From the NCBI GenBank assembly GCA_002505765.1, contig DAVZ01000042.1, positions 1-64,000 of the forward strand: a DNA stretch of 64,000 nucleotides, written 5' to 3'. Source of the stretch: Methanobacterium sp. UBA176 (GTDB lineage: Archaea; Methanobacteriota; Methanobacteria; Methanobacteriales; Methanobacteriaceae). Numbering within the stretch: position 1 is the first letter of the stretch; every line of letters begins with the position of its first letter. The translations under genes and the position numbers were made by a program. This document shows positions 7,542 to 15,426 of the stretch, piece by piece. The notes under the pieces were generated by a model. It made no database searches and had not been told where the DNA came from. It saw only the letters and a list, made by a program, of their open reading frames with translations.

Positions 7542-9007
7542 AAAAGAATAGAGATCTCTGCAGAAGAAATTTCGATAGGCCTGGTTGTTGCTGGTACATG
7601 TGCGACAACAGAGATGAAGAACTCTGCAAAAGCTGCTATTCATGCTTCAACAACTGTCCCCATGAAGTTTATGAGATAATAGAAGACGAAGCTTATCCTA
7701 TACATCACGAAAATTGTGTAGGATGCAGAATTTGTGAAGAAATGTGTCCAAACGATGCAATAGAGGTTAATGCCGTTGTAGAAGATCGGAGGAATGTATG
7801 GTCATTTGCAGACCTTATAGAAATAAAAAGGAAGTCAGCAGAGGGTAGTTACAAAGTAAGGGGCTGTGGAGCAACAAGGGTAGTTCCTACATTCGATGAT
7901 CTTGTAATTATTCCAGCACAGGTTTCAAGGCCTCCAATCGATAAATACAGGGAGCCATGCAGTACAAAAGTGACTTTAGGTTCAAGATATGCAGAAAATC
8001 CACTTGAAATTGACACACCAATAATGATTGCCGCTATGTCATTTGGTGCTTTAAGCAAAGAAGCCAAAATTGCCCTTGCTATGGGCGCAACACTTGCCGG
8101 AACAGCGACAAACACTGGAGAAGGTGGAATGCTCCCAGAAGAGCGAAAATATGCAAAAAAATTAATTGCACAGTATGCATCAGGCAGATTTGGGGTATCT
8201 GCTGATTATCTGAATAATTCTGAAGCAGTTGAAATTAAAATAGGTCAGGGTGCAAAATCTGGTATGGGAGGACACCTTTTAGGAGAAAAGGTGACAGCAG
8301 AAGTCTCCAGAATAAGAAAAATCGAGGAAGGAGCAGACGCTTTAAGTCCAGCAAGGCATATGGATATTGTGGGCCCAGAAGATTTAAGCATGAAAATTGA
8401 CCAGTTAAGAGAAATCACCGATTGGAAAGTTCCAATTATCGTTAAATTTACTTCAGGCAGGGTAAGTGATGATGTAAAGATTGCTGCAAAGGCAGGTGCA
8501 GATATAATAGTTGTAGATGGTATGCAGGGAGGAACCGGTGCAGGACCTGATGTGGTTACAGAACATTCCGGTGTTCCAACAATTGCAGCAATTGTAGAGG
8601 CTGACGAGGCCTTAAAACATGTTAATTTACGCGAAGAAGTAAGTCTTGTGGCTGGTGGAGGTATCAGAAACGGTGCTGATGTTGCAAAGGCCATTGCTTT
8701 AGGTGCCGATGCAGTTTATATAGCCACCTCAGCTTTAGTTTCAATTGGATGCCGGGTATGCCAGACCTGTTACACTGGAACATGTAGAAAAGGAATTGCC
8801 ACACAAAATCCGCAACTTAGAAGACGTTTAGATTATCTTGAATGCGGTAAAAACGTTGCAAGGTACATAGAGGCCATGACCGAAGAAGCATGTATGTTAA
8901 CACAACAGGCAGGTAACACTGACCTTCAAAAACTTGAAAAAGATGATTTACGTGCTATAACAGTTGAATCATCCCTTTTAACTGGGGTTAAAATGGCTGG
9001 TTCATAG
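7526..9007 (+). CDS. gltB: glutamate synthase, FMN-dependent synthase subunit
   Basis: Catalyses 2-oxoglutarate plus ammonia plus two electrons to glutamate. Residues about 30-80 hold ferredoxin-type cysteines (CKSCYSCFNNCP and CVGCRICEEMCP), present in archaeal forms. A TIM-barrel FMN domain follows with AMSFGALSKEAK, GEGGMLPEER, VDGMQGGTGAGP and the C-terminal GCRVCQTCYTGTCRKG cluster, usually a 3Fe-4S site. The length of 493 residues matches archaeal GltB-like proteins that lack the amidotransferase and GXGXG domains, here encoded upstream. The start ATG 7526 is set by GGGGGGAG. Last gene of the operon. Confidence 0.93.
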   Translation: MPFKIEKNRDLCRRNFDRPGCCWYMCDNRDEELCKSCYSCFNNCPHEVYEIIEDEAYPIHHENCVGCRICEEMCPNDAIEVNAVVEDRRNVWSFADLIEIKRKSAEGSYKVRGCGATRVVPTFDDLVIIPAQVSRPPIDKYREPCSTKVTLGSRYAENPLEIDTPIMIAAMSFGALSKEAKIALAMGATLAGTATNTGEGGMLPEERKYAKKLIAQYASGRFGVSADYLNNSEAVEIKIGQGAKSGMGGHLLGEKVTAEVSRIRKIEEGADALSPARHMDIVGPEDLSMKIDQLREITDWKVPIIVKFTSGRVSDDVKIAAKAGADIIVVDGMQGGTGAGPDVVTEHSGVPTIAAIVEADEALKHVNLREEVSLVAGGGIRNGADVAKAIALGADAVYIATSALVSIGCRVCQTCYTGTCRKGIATQNPQLRRRLDYLECGKNVARYIEAMTEEACMLTQQAGNTDLQKLEKDDLRAITVESSLLTGVKMAGS

Positions 9008-9014
9008 AAGCCCA

Positions 9015-9211
9015 CGAAAACATAGTTTTCAGGGCCACGAAACTTTAGCCGTCGAACACGAAGTGTTCGGGAATTCGAAATCAGCGATTTCGAAAGTTTC
9101 GTATGGTTGTTCGGATACATCATGTCCGGGCATCATTAATTCGAAGAATTTTGAAAGCCCTCGAAAATCTTCGATTTTAGGGGCATCATAATTCGAAGAA
9201 TTTTGAAAGCT
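9015..9211. repeat. stem-loop cluster, locus B
   Basis: Series of short hairpins mostly with 3-base loops: GAAAAC-ata-GTTTTC (9016-9030), CGAACAC-gaa-GTGTTCG (9053-9069), TTCGAAATC-agc-GATTTCGAA (9074-9094), an imperfect one at 9112-9128, AATTC-gaa-GAATT (9138-9150), AAAATC-ttc-GATTTT (9164-9178), and AATTC-gaa-GAATT again (9190-9202). The stretches 9128-9158 and 9180-9210 are near-identical direct repeats of about 30 bases. Any reading frames here are artefacts of the palindromes. Confidence 0.85.
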
Positions 9212-9250
9212 CCTGTTAGCTATTAACAGGAATAACTTCTTTTTTATTGT
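9212..9250 (+). terminator. stem-loop terminator of the glutamate synthase operon
   Basis: CCTGTTA (9212-9218) pairs with TAACAGG (9224-9230) across a 5-base loop and is followed by T-rich sequence. It lies at the downstream edge of stem-loop cluster B, so it could be a repeat unit serving as terminator. Confidence 0.5.
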
Positions 9251-9316
9251 TAATAAACAAAAAAGACTTTTTATTTTAAATGTATCTTTTTTATTTCTTC
9301 TAATTTTACCACAAAA

Positions 9317-9362
9317 TTTATATAACATCATAATAAATCTAACATATCGGAAATATGTTTCC
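9317..9362 (+). promoter_or_regulatory. TATA box and NrpR-type operator of amtB1-glnK1
   Basis: TTTATATA at 9317-9324 predicts transcription start near 9347. GGAA-ATATGT-TTCC at 9349-9362 matches GGAA-N6-TTCC exactly and sits at that start. A second symmetry, AACATAT-cgga-AATATGTT, overlaps it. This geometry suits repression of ammonium uptake by NrpR under nitrogen excess. The leader to the ATG is about 120 bases and holds no other visible feature. Confidence 0.8.
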
Positions 9363-9470
9363 TACATCCTTTTTCCTTTAAAAAAAAAGTTGATCTTAAT
9401 ATTAAGGAAGGAATGGAACATTAAACCCAAAACGTCTTTTAAAGTTACATAAAAAAAAAGGAGGAAAATT

Positions 9471-10706
9471 ATGGTTGATACTATTCTTAACTCTGGAGAC
9501 ACGGCATGGATGCTTATCTCCACAGCTTTGGTTATTTTAATGACTATTCCAGGGGTAGCTCTTTTTTATGGAGGGCTTATCAGAAGGGAAAATGTTTTAA
9601 ATACAATGTTTCTTTCTTTAGTCACATTTGCAATAGTTAGCATACTATGGTTTGTATATGGATACGATCTTGTATTTGGAGCAGATTTAGGAGGAATTAT
9701 TGGAAATCTCACAAATCCATTTTTCATTGGAGTTTTAGAGTCAAAAAGACTGGCATCAATGGCTCCCACTATACCTACAGGTCTTTATGCAATATACGAG
9801 ATGACATTTGCAGCAATTACTGTAGCGCTCATTTCTGGTGCTATTGTTGAAAGAATGAAATTTTCAGCATGGTTAGCATTTGTTCCAATCTGGCTAACAC
9901 TTGTATATATTCCAGTAGCTCACTGGATGTGGGGTGGAGGTTTCCTTGCTCAATTAGGTGCTCTTGATTTTGCAGGAGGTATAGTAGTACATTTAACCAG
10001 CGGTATAGCAGCATTAGCTCTTGTAATTGCTCTTGGAGCTCGAAAAGACGCGAAATTACTTCCACACCACCTTGGTTATTCGGTGATTGGTGCAGCGCTT
10101 CTATGGTTCGGCTGGTTTGGATTTAACGCCGGATCAGCATTTTCAGCCGGAGATATAGCAGTTTCTGCAATGATTGTGACAAACACATCTGCTGCTGTGG
10201 GTATGCTTGCATGGATGCTCATGGATAAAATTAAAACAGGGAAACCAACAATGTTAGGTGCTTTATCCGGTGCAATAGCAGGGCTGGCTTCAATTACTCC
10301 TGCAGCAGGATATGTAAATTTTATGGCGGCCATAATTATTGGTTTTGTTGCATCAATACTTGCATACACTGCGGTTTCATCAATAAAACCCCGCCTTGGC
10401 TATGACGATGCATTAGATGTATTCGGTATCCATGGGGTTTGTGGTATAACAGGAACACTTGCAATCGGCGTATTTGCCAGTCCAATTATTAATAGTGTTA
10501 CAACTGGAGGTATTCTCTTTGGAAACTTTACATTAATTGGTGTTCAACTTTTAGCAATAGTTGTAGTTGCAATTTATGCATTTGGAATGACATTTGTAAT
10601 TGCTAAGGTTTTAGACAAATTATTCGGATTAAGAGTTGAAGAAATGCATGAAATTCAGGGTCTTGACATTAACCAACATGAGGAATCCGGTTACAGATTA
10701 TCTTAG
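9471..10706 (+). CDS. amtB: ammonium transporter AmtB, copy 1
   Basis: Integral membrane channel for ammonium, about 411 residues with the usual 11 helices. AHWMWGGGF and DFAGGIVVHLTSGIAAL hold the first pore His, DVFGIHGVCGITG holds the second pore His, and LLWFGWFGFNAGSAFS is the family signature. Strong GGAGG ribosome-binding site. The immediately following glnK encodes its PII regulator, which would plug the cytoplasmic face when nitrogen is sufficient. It is a paralogue of the next amt gene, with blocks of near-identical DNA (for example about 10080-10140 against 11942-12002). Confidence 0.95.
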   Translation: MVDTILNSGDTAWMLISTALVILMTIPGVALFYGGLIRRENVLNTMFLSLVTFAIVSILWFVYGYDLVFGADLGGIIGNLTNPFFIGVLESKRLASMAPTIPTGLYAIYEMTFAAITVALISGAIVERMKFSAWLAFVPIWLTLVYIPVAHWMWGGGFLAQLGALDFAGGIVVHLTSGIAALALVIALGARKDAKLLPHHLGYSVIGAALLWFGWFGFNAGSAFSAGDIAVSAMIVTNTSAAVGMLAWMLMDKIKTGKPTMLGALSGAIAGLASITPAAGYVNFMAAIIIGFVASILAYTAVSSIKPRLGYDDALDVFGIHGVCGITGTLAIGVFASPIINSVTTGGILFGNFTLIGVQLLAIVVVAIYAFGMTFVIAKVLDKLFGLRVEEMHEIQGLDINQHEESGYRLS

Positions 10707-10759
10707 ACACGTTTAAATGATTAAAAGTAATAAATTAAGAGAATAGACTTGGAAGTGGA

Positions 10760-11101
10760 ATGATGAAAAAGATAATTGCCATCATAAGACCAGACAAATT
10801 AGAAACAGTGAAAAATGCTCTTGAGGAAACAGGATGCCGTGGAATGACAGTAAAAGAAGTGAAGGGTCGTGGAAGACAGCTTGGTATTACAGAAAGTTAC
10901 AGAGGCCGTGATTACAGGATAGATCTTTTACCAAAAACTGAAATTGAAATAGTTTCTATTGATGATGATGTTGAAACTATAATTCAAACCATAGTTGACA
11001 ATGCTAAAACTGGAGATATTGGAGACGGAAAAATCTTTATATCCCCTGTTGAAGATGTTGTCAGAATAAGAACTGGTGAAAGAGGAGAAGGAGCTGTTTA
11101 A
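10760..11101 (+). CDS. glnK: PII nitrogen regulator GlnK, copy 1
   Basis: PII signal protein of 113 residues that binds ATP/ADP and 2-oxoglutarate and controls AmtB. The T-loop region GRGRQLGITESYRGRDYR includes the Tyr of the usual modification position, although archaea generally do not uridylylate it. The ATP-binding motif GDGKIFISPVEDVVRIRTGE is near the C-terminus. Located 53 bases after amtB1 in the same operon. Its last 100 bases match glnK2 at all but about two positions, while the region just before is clearly diverged. Confidence 0.95.
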   Translation: MMKKIIAIIRPDKLETVKNALEETGCRGMTVKEVKGRGRQLGITESYRGRDYRIDLLPKTEIEIVSIDDDVETIIQTIVDNAKTGDIGDGKIFISPVEDVVRIRTGERGEGAV

Positions 11102-11123
11102 TTCCTTTTTTATTTTAAACTAA

Positions 11124-11132
11124 TTTTTTTTT
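11124..11132 (+). terminator. oligo-T terminator after glnK1
   Basis: Nine T residues 22 bases after the glnK1 stop and before the separate promoter of the second amtB-glnK pair. No clear stem, as is normal for archaeal termination. Confidence 0.5.
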
Positions 11133-11158
11133 CAATTGTTGGTTCTTAAACCGGAATG

Positions 11159-11205
11159 TTTATATACTATTATAATCAATTTTTATATGTCGGAAGTAGG
11201 TTACC
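11159..11205 (+). promoter_or_regulatory. TATA box and degenerate NrpR-type operator of amtB2-glnK2
   Basis: TTTATATAC at 11159-11167 predicts a start near 11192. GGAA-GTAGGT-TACC at 11192-11205 differs from GGAA-N6-TTCC by one base. It lies inside the imperfect palindrome TCGGAAGTAGGTTACCGA. Same placement as the site for amtB1, but expected to bind more weakly. The leader to 11337 shows no other feature. Confidence 0.65.
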
Positions 11206-11337
11206 GATATCCGACTATTAAAGTGGTGAATCATTTAATATGAAAATAAGAAACACCAAAAAACAGACAAAATACCATTAAAGCAATGAAAAAGCTTTGA
11301 TATAACATAAATTTTATAGAAAACGGAGGAAATACAT

Positions 11338-12564
11338 ATGGCGGATCCTATTCTTAACTCTGGAGACACAGCATGGATGCTTATCTCCACAGCCCTTGTA
11401 ATGCTCATGACCATTCCTGGCGTGGCATTATTCTACGGGGGTCTTACCAAAAAAGTAAATGTTTTAAATACAATGTTTTTATCCTTGATTGCCTTTTCCA
11501 TCACAAGCATAATATGGGTATTTTACGGTTACCAGTTTGCTTTTGGGGAAACCATAATGGGAATCATTGGAAATCCTGCAAATGTATTGTTTAGTGGAAT
11601 TACAGTGAATTCACTGGCAACACTTGCACCCACAATACCAACAACAGTATACATTGCGTTCCAGATGACATTTGCAGCAATTACCATTGCACTCATTTCT
11701 GGTGCAGTTGTTGAGAGAATGAAGTTCTCATCATGGTTAATATTTGTAATTGCATGGGTATCTTTAGTATACGTACCAATAGCCCACTGGGTATGGGGTG
11801 GTGGATGGTTATTCGACTTAGGAGCCCTTGACTTTGCAGGAGGTACAGTTGTACACTTAAATTCAGGTATAGCTGCACTGGTACTGGCAATACTTTTAGG
11901 AAGAAGAAAAGACACAAAATTACTTCCACACCAGCTCGGTTACTCTGTAATTGGTGCAGCGCTTCTATGGTTCGGCTGGTTTGGATTTAACGCCGGATCA
12001 GCATTAGCAGCTAACGGTCTTGCTGGATCAGCATTTATAGTAACCAACACTGCAGCAGCAGCAGGTTTAATATCATGGGTAATTGTGGATTACCTTAAAA
12101 CAGGAAAACCAACATTACTGGGAGCCATATCCGGTGCAATAGCCGGTTTAGTAGCAATTACTCCTGCAGCAGGTTTTGTAACAGTTCAAGCAGCAATAAT
12201 AATTGGTCTTGTAACCTCAGTAATCTCATATATGGCAATTTCATGGTTAAAACCACGTTTAGGCTATGATGATGCATTAGATGTATTCGGAATACATGGT
12301 TTATCTGGCCTATGGGGGGCAATTGCAACTGGTCTCTTTGCAGCACCTTTCATTAACTCCCTTGGTACAGGGGTTTTCTATGGAAATCCTGAGCAATTAG
12401 TTATTCAATTAATAGCTGTAGGTTCAGTAGGAGTATATTCACTGATAACTACTCTAATCATAGGTTTAATAATAAAATACACCATAGGATTGAGAGTAGA
12501 GACTAAAGAAGAGATAGAGGGACTGGATACTAACCTTCATGAAGAATCTGGTTACAGAATTTAA
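11338..12564 (+). CDS. amtB: ammonium transporter AmtB, copy 2
   Basis: Second ammonium channel, 408 residues, same architecture as copy 1: AHWVWGGGW, DFAGGTVVHLNSGIAAL with the first pore His, DVFGIHGLSGLWG with the second, and LLWFGWFGFNAGSALA. The N-terminal 20 residues are almost identical to copy 1, while the periplasmic loops and C-terminal helices differ. Own promoter and strong GGAGG ribosome-binding site. Followed after 18 bases by its own glnK. The two pairs likely differ in affinity or in threshold of expression. Confidence 0.95.
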   Translation: MADPILNSGDTAWMLISTALVMLMTIPGVALFYGGLTKKVNVLNTMFLSLIAFSITSIIWVFYGYQFAFGETIMGIIGNPANVLFSGITVNSLATLAPTIPTTVYIAFQMTFAAITIALISGAVVERMKFSSWLIFVIAWVSLVYVPIAHWVWGGGWLFDLGALDFAGGTVVHLNSGIAALVLAILLGRRKDTKLLPHQLGYSVIGAALLWFGWFGFNAGSALAANGLAGSAFIVTNTAAAAGLISWVIVDYLKTGKPTLLGAISGAIAGLVAITPAAGFVTVQAAIIIGLVTSVISYMAISWLKPRLGYDDALDVFGIHGLSGLWGAIATGLFAAPFINSLGTGVFYGNPEQLVIQLIAVGSVGVYSLITTLIIGLIIKYTIGLRVETKEEIEGLDTNLHEESGYRI

Positions 12565-12582
12565 TCCATAGGAGAATGAAAA

Positions 12583-12921
12583 ATGAAAGAAATAATTGCC
12601 ATAATCAGACCAGAAAAGTTAGAAAATGTTAAAACAGCTCTTGAAGAAATCGAATGCCGTGGATTAACTGTCACAGAGGTAAAAGGACGTGGAAGACAGC
12701 TTGGTATTACAGAAAGTTACAGGGGCCGTGATTACAGGATAGATCTTTTACCAAAAACAAGATTGGAAATAATTGTAAATGATGAAAACAGCGAAAAAGT
12801 TATTGAAACTATTATTAAAACAGCTAAAACTGGAGATATTGGAGACGGAAAAATCTTTATATCCCCTGTTGAAGATGTTGTCAGGATAAGAACTGGTGAA
12901 AGAGGAGAAGGAGCTGTTTAA
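12583..12921 (+). CDS. glnK: PII nitrogen regulator GlnK, copy 2
   Basis: PII protein of 112 residues paired with AmtB2. T-loop and ATP-binding motifs are identical to copy 1 (GRGRQLGITESYRG; GDGKIFISPVEDVVRIRTGE). The segment between them (residues about 61-84) is diverged. GGAG ribosome-binding site close to amtB2, so translationally coupled to its partner. Confidence 0.95.
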   Translation: MKEIIAIIRPEKLENVKTALEEIECRGLTVTEVKGRGRQLGITESYRGRDYRIDLLPKTRLEIIVNDENSEKVIETIIKTAKTGDIGDGKIFISPVEDVVRIRTGERGEGAV

Positions 12922-12944
12922 AAGTTCTTTCTTAAACTTTTTTT

Positions 12945-12968
12945 AAGTATTAAACATACTTTTTTTTA
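12945..12968 (+). terminator. stem-loop and oligo-T terminator after glnK2
   Basis: AAGTAT (12945-12950) pairs with ATACTT (12956-12961) across a 5-base loop, followed by seven T. An additional T7 lies just upstream. Confidence 0.55.
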
Positions 12969-13061
12969 TTATATTTTATAAATTGAATAAAGTATTTTTT
13001 TTAGCAAGATTTATTAGCAATACCAAATAATTCATATTATACTCATAAAAGGAGAGAAAAT

Positions 13062-13430
13062 ATGAAAAATAAATCAGTGATTAGCATTGCAATTCTGGTT
13101 TTAATTATTTTAGGTATTTCAGGATGTATAGATAACAATCAAAACGCAACCAATACAAGTTATCAAACATCAAATCAAAATACAGGCACAAATAATACTC
13201 AAAATTCTACATCAGTTGCAATATCTCCCGCAGAAGCTAAAAAAAATGCTGAAAAATATATAGAAGAGCCAGGTGCAACTGCAGGTACACCCATGTTAAT
13301 AAATACCGATGGAAAATCCACATATGTCGTTCCTGTCATTTTAAACGGCAATCAGGTTGGAGAAATTTTAATTGATGCCCAGACAGGCGAGAATATGGGT
13401 GGTGCAGGCGGAGTATCAAACAGCGTTTAA
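13062..13430 (+). CDS. exported lipoprotein with PepSY-like tail
   Basis: 122 residues. Lys-containing n-region and hydrophobic helix (SVISIAILVLIILGIS) end in a lipobox-like SGC at about residue 22. An Asn/Thr/Gln-rich linker of about 30 residues follows, then a small domain: SPAEAKKNAEKYI, TYVVPVILNGNQVGEILID, AQTGENMGG. The tail resembles PepSY-type domains by pattern only. It likely faces the outside of the membrane. Its place after the ammonium genes may be chance because a terminator separates them. Function unknown. Confidence 0.6.
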   Translation: MKNKSVISIAILVLIILGISGCIDNNQNATNTSYQTSNQNTGTNNTQNSTSVAISPAEAKKNAEKYIEEPGATAGTPMLINTDGKSTYVVPVILNGNQVGEILIDAQTGENMGGAGGVSNSV

Positions 13431-13482
13431 TACTTCCAGATTTAATTCCAAAAAAGTTTAAAGAGGTAAAATTACCTCTAGC

Positions 13483-14364
13483 TTACCATCCCCTTGATTG
13501 GAGTCTTTCCTCCTCAGGAATTTCTCCCATATCAAGTCCAGGCATTGCCTTTCCAAGATCTCTTGAAACCTTGGCAAGAATTTCAGCATCTTCATAATTT
13601 GCAGTAGCTTCTACTATGGCTTTTGCAACTATTTCTGGATTTTCTGACTTAAATATCCCGGAACCTACAAAAACGCCGTCTGCTCCAAGCTGCATCATCA
13701 GTGCAGCGTCTGCAGGTGTTGCTACGCCTCCAGCAGCAAAGTTTACTACGGGTAATTTGCCTAAATTAGCTGTTTCTTTAACAAGCTCAAAAGGAGCTTC
13801 AATTTCTCTTGCAACTCCCCATAATTCTTCTTCAGTTTTATTCTGGATCTCTCTAATGCCTCCCATGATCATCCTCATGTGCCTTACCGCTTCAACGATA
13901 TTTCCTGTTCCTGCTTCACCTTTGGTACGAATCATGGCTGCACCTTCATCTATTCTTCTTAATGCCTCACCAAGGTTCCTCGCACCACAAACAAATGGGA
14001 TTGTGAATTTCTTTTTATCAACATGATATTTTTCATCTGCTGGAGTCAATACTTCACTTTCATCGATCATATCCACCCCAAGTGACTCCAGTATCTGGGC
14101 TTCAACAAAATGACCAATTCTAACCTTTGCCATAACTGGAATTGAAACTGTATCCATTATTTCAATAACCTTGGATGGATCAGCCATTCTGGCAACTCCT
14201 CCAGCAGTTCTTATATCCGCAGGTACCTTTTCAAGTGCCATTACTGAAACAGCCCCGGCATTTTCAGCTATTTCTGCTTGTTCAGCATTTACTACATCCA
14301 TAATGACTCCACCTTTTGTCATTTTGGCAAATCCTTTCTTTAAAACTTCTGTTCCATGTAACAT
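13483..14364 (-). CDS. pdxS: PdxS, PLP synthase lyase subunit
   Basis: Forms pyridoxal 5'-phosphate from ribose 5-phosphate, glyceraldehyde 3-phosphate and ammonia delivered by PdxT. 293-residue TIM barrel with DVVNAEQAEIAENAGA, MAKVRIGHF (active-site Lys), IRTKGEAGTGN and FAAGGVATPADAALMMQLG, all highly conserved in the family. GTGGAGGAAT ribosome-binding site before ATG 14364. Convergent with the upstream lipoprotein gene and separate from pdxT, which is unusual for partners. Confidence 0.96.
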   Translation of the reverse strand: MLHGTEVLKKGFAKMTKGGVIMDVVNAEQAEIAENAGAVSVMALEKVPADIRTAGGVARMADPSKVIEIMDTVSIPVMAKVRIGHFVEAQILESLGVDMIDESEVLTPADEKYHVDKKKFTIPFVCGARNLGEALRRIDEGAAMIRTKGEAGTGNIVEAVRHMRMIMGGIREIQNKTEEELWGVAREIEAPFELVKETANLGKLPVVNFAAGGVATPADAALMMQLGADGVFVGSGIFKSENPEIVAKAIVEATANYEDAEILAKVSRDLGKAMPGLDMGEIPEEERLQSRGW

Positions 14365-14425
14365 TCTATTCCTCCACTTTAAAGTTATTCAATGTCCGAA
14401 TGTTTAGAATGACCACCTTTTAATT

Positions 14426-14443
14426 ATATAACAATCGTTATAT
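14426..14443 (-). promoter_or_regulatory. palindrome overlapping the probable pdxS TATA box
   Basis: ATATAAC (14426-14432) and GTTATAT (14437-14443) form a perfect inverted repeat around AATC, about 60-80 bases upstream of the pdxS start. The only TATA-like sequence there (minus strand TTATATAA) lies inside it. It may be a regulator site or a fortuitous A+T palindrome. Confidence 0.35.
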
Positions 14444-14689
14444 ATTATATTTTTTTATCAATTTTAATTTCATTTTATACAGTTAAATAGTTTGATGAGA
14501 TCTCTAATTTTAATAAATTTAATTCAAATTAAATAAATATTCTTTTTTTAGAATTAACATTAGATTTATTTTACCAGCACCATTTTTCTGTCAAATGAGA
14601 CTTATAGATAAAAATAAAGTTCCAATTTCAAGTTAAAGGGTTAATTTACAATTTTTCTAAAAACCCAGTTTTCATTGCCACAATATAAT

Positions 14690-15343
14690 CCTGATAATTG
14701 GATGGATTGCTGGACTTGTGGCTGGAGGAGTAGTTTCAGGATTACTTAAAAGAGCCAATGCTGATGAAGCTGTAGCAAGAACAGATTTATGAAAAACATT
14801 AGCAGGATCGGGGATGAGAGTAACTGGTTTAATCGGTGCCTTGGTAAGATGGTTATTCCACCTGATTTTCATATTGGCCCCATTAAGTATCTTAAATAAA
14901 CCAATATTCACTAACCTCGTGAATGAAGTCGTTTTTATATATACAAAACCTTATTGCAGGAGCTTTAATCCTTGTAATAGGATTGCTAGAAATAAATTTC
15001 TTAATGAACTGGATTGAAGGCATGATGAAGTATGAAAAATCGTATTAGCCGGGATAATCAGCATCGACCTTAAGCACTGTTCTCAGATGTAGTGATAGTA
15101 ATTGCACTTGATCAATTAAAAATCAACACCAGCATCATATACACGTTCTTAACGCCATTGGCATTGGAAATTGCAGTAGGTGTGGCAGTAGCAATGGGAG
15201 TCGCATTTGGAGTATGTGGTATAGATTGTGGTTAGAGATTATTTAGAAAAATTACAAAATCTGGTGAAAGCAACGCCAGAGAAAAAGTTAAAAGTGAAGA
15301 AGTAGGGCTTGAAGAAGAATTCTATTCTGGTGAAGGAATGTAA
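14690..15343 (+). pseudogene. decayed MscS-type 'conserved TM helix' membrane protein
   Basis: Conceptual translation in shifting frames gives recognisable pieces in order: IIGWIAGLVAGGVVSGLLK; then RVTGLIGALVRWLFHLIFI and FTNLVNEVV; QNLIAGALILVIGLLEINFL; IALDQLKINTSIIYTFL; EIAVGVAVAMGVAFGVCG; and a charged tail ending EEEFYSGEGM. This alternation of Gly-rich helices and QNLIAG-type repeats is typical of the conserved TM-helix proteins related to small mechanosensitive channels. Several stops and frameshifts break it, so it is not functional. An oligo-T stretch follows at 15363-15376. The gap 14444-14689 shows nothing else. Confidence 0.7.
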
Positions 15344-15426
15344 AATAATAATATTAACCTTCTTTTTTTATTTTTTAGTTAGCAAATATTTCTAAGCGAA
15401 AATGAGTACTTCCTTAGAAAATACAT

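Noticed and set aside
8926..9331. Minus-strand frames of 65 and 100 codons over the end of gltB and locus B
   Set aside because: Their peptides are translations of the palindromes (for example SNSRTLRVRR) and have no ribosome-binding site.
11529..11929. Long minus-strand frames inside amtB2
   Set aside because: They are shadows of a conserved membrane protein gene on the plus strand with full family motifs.
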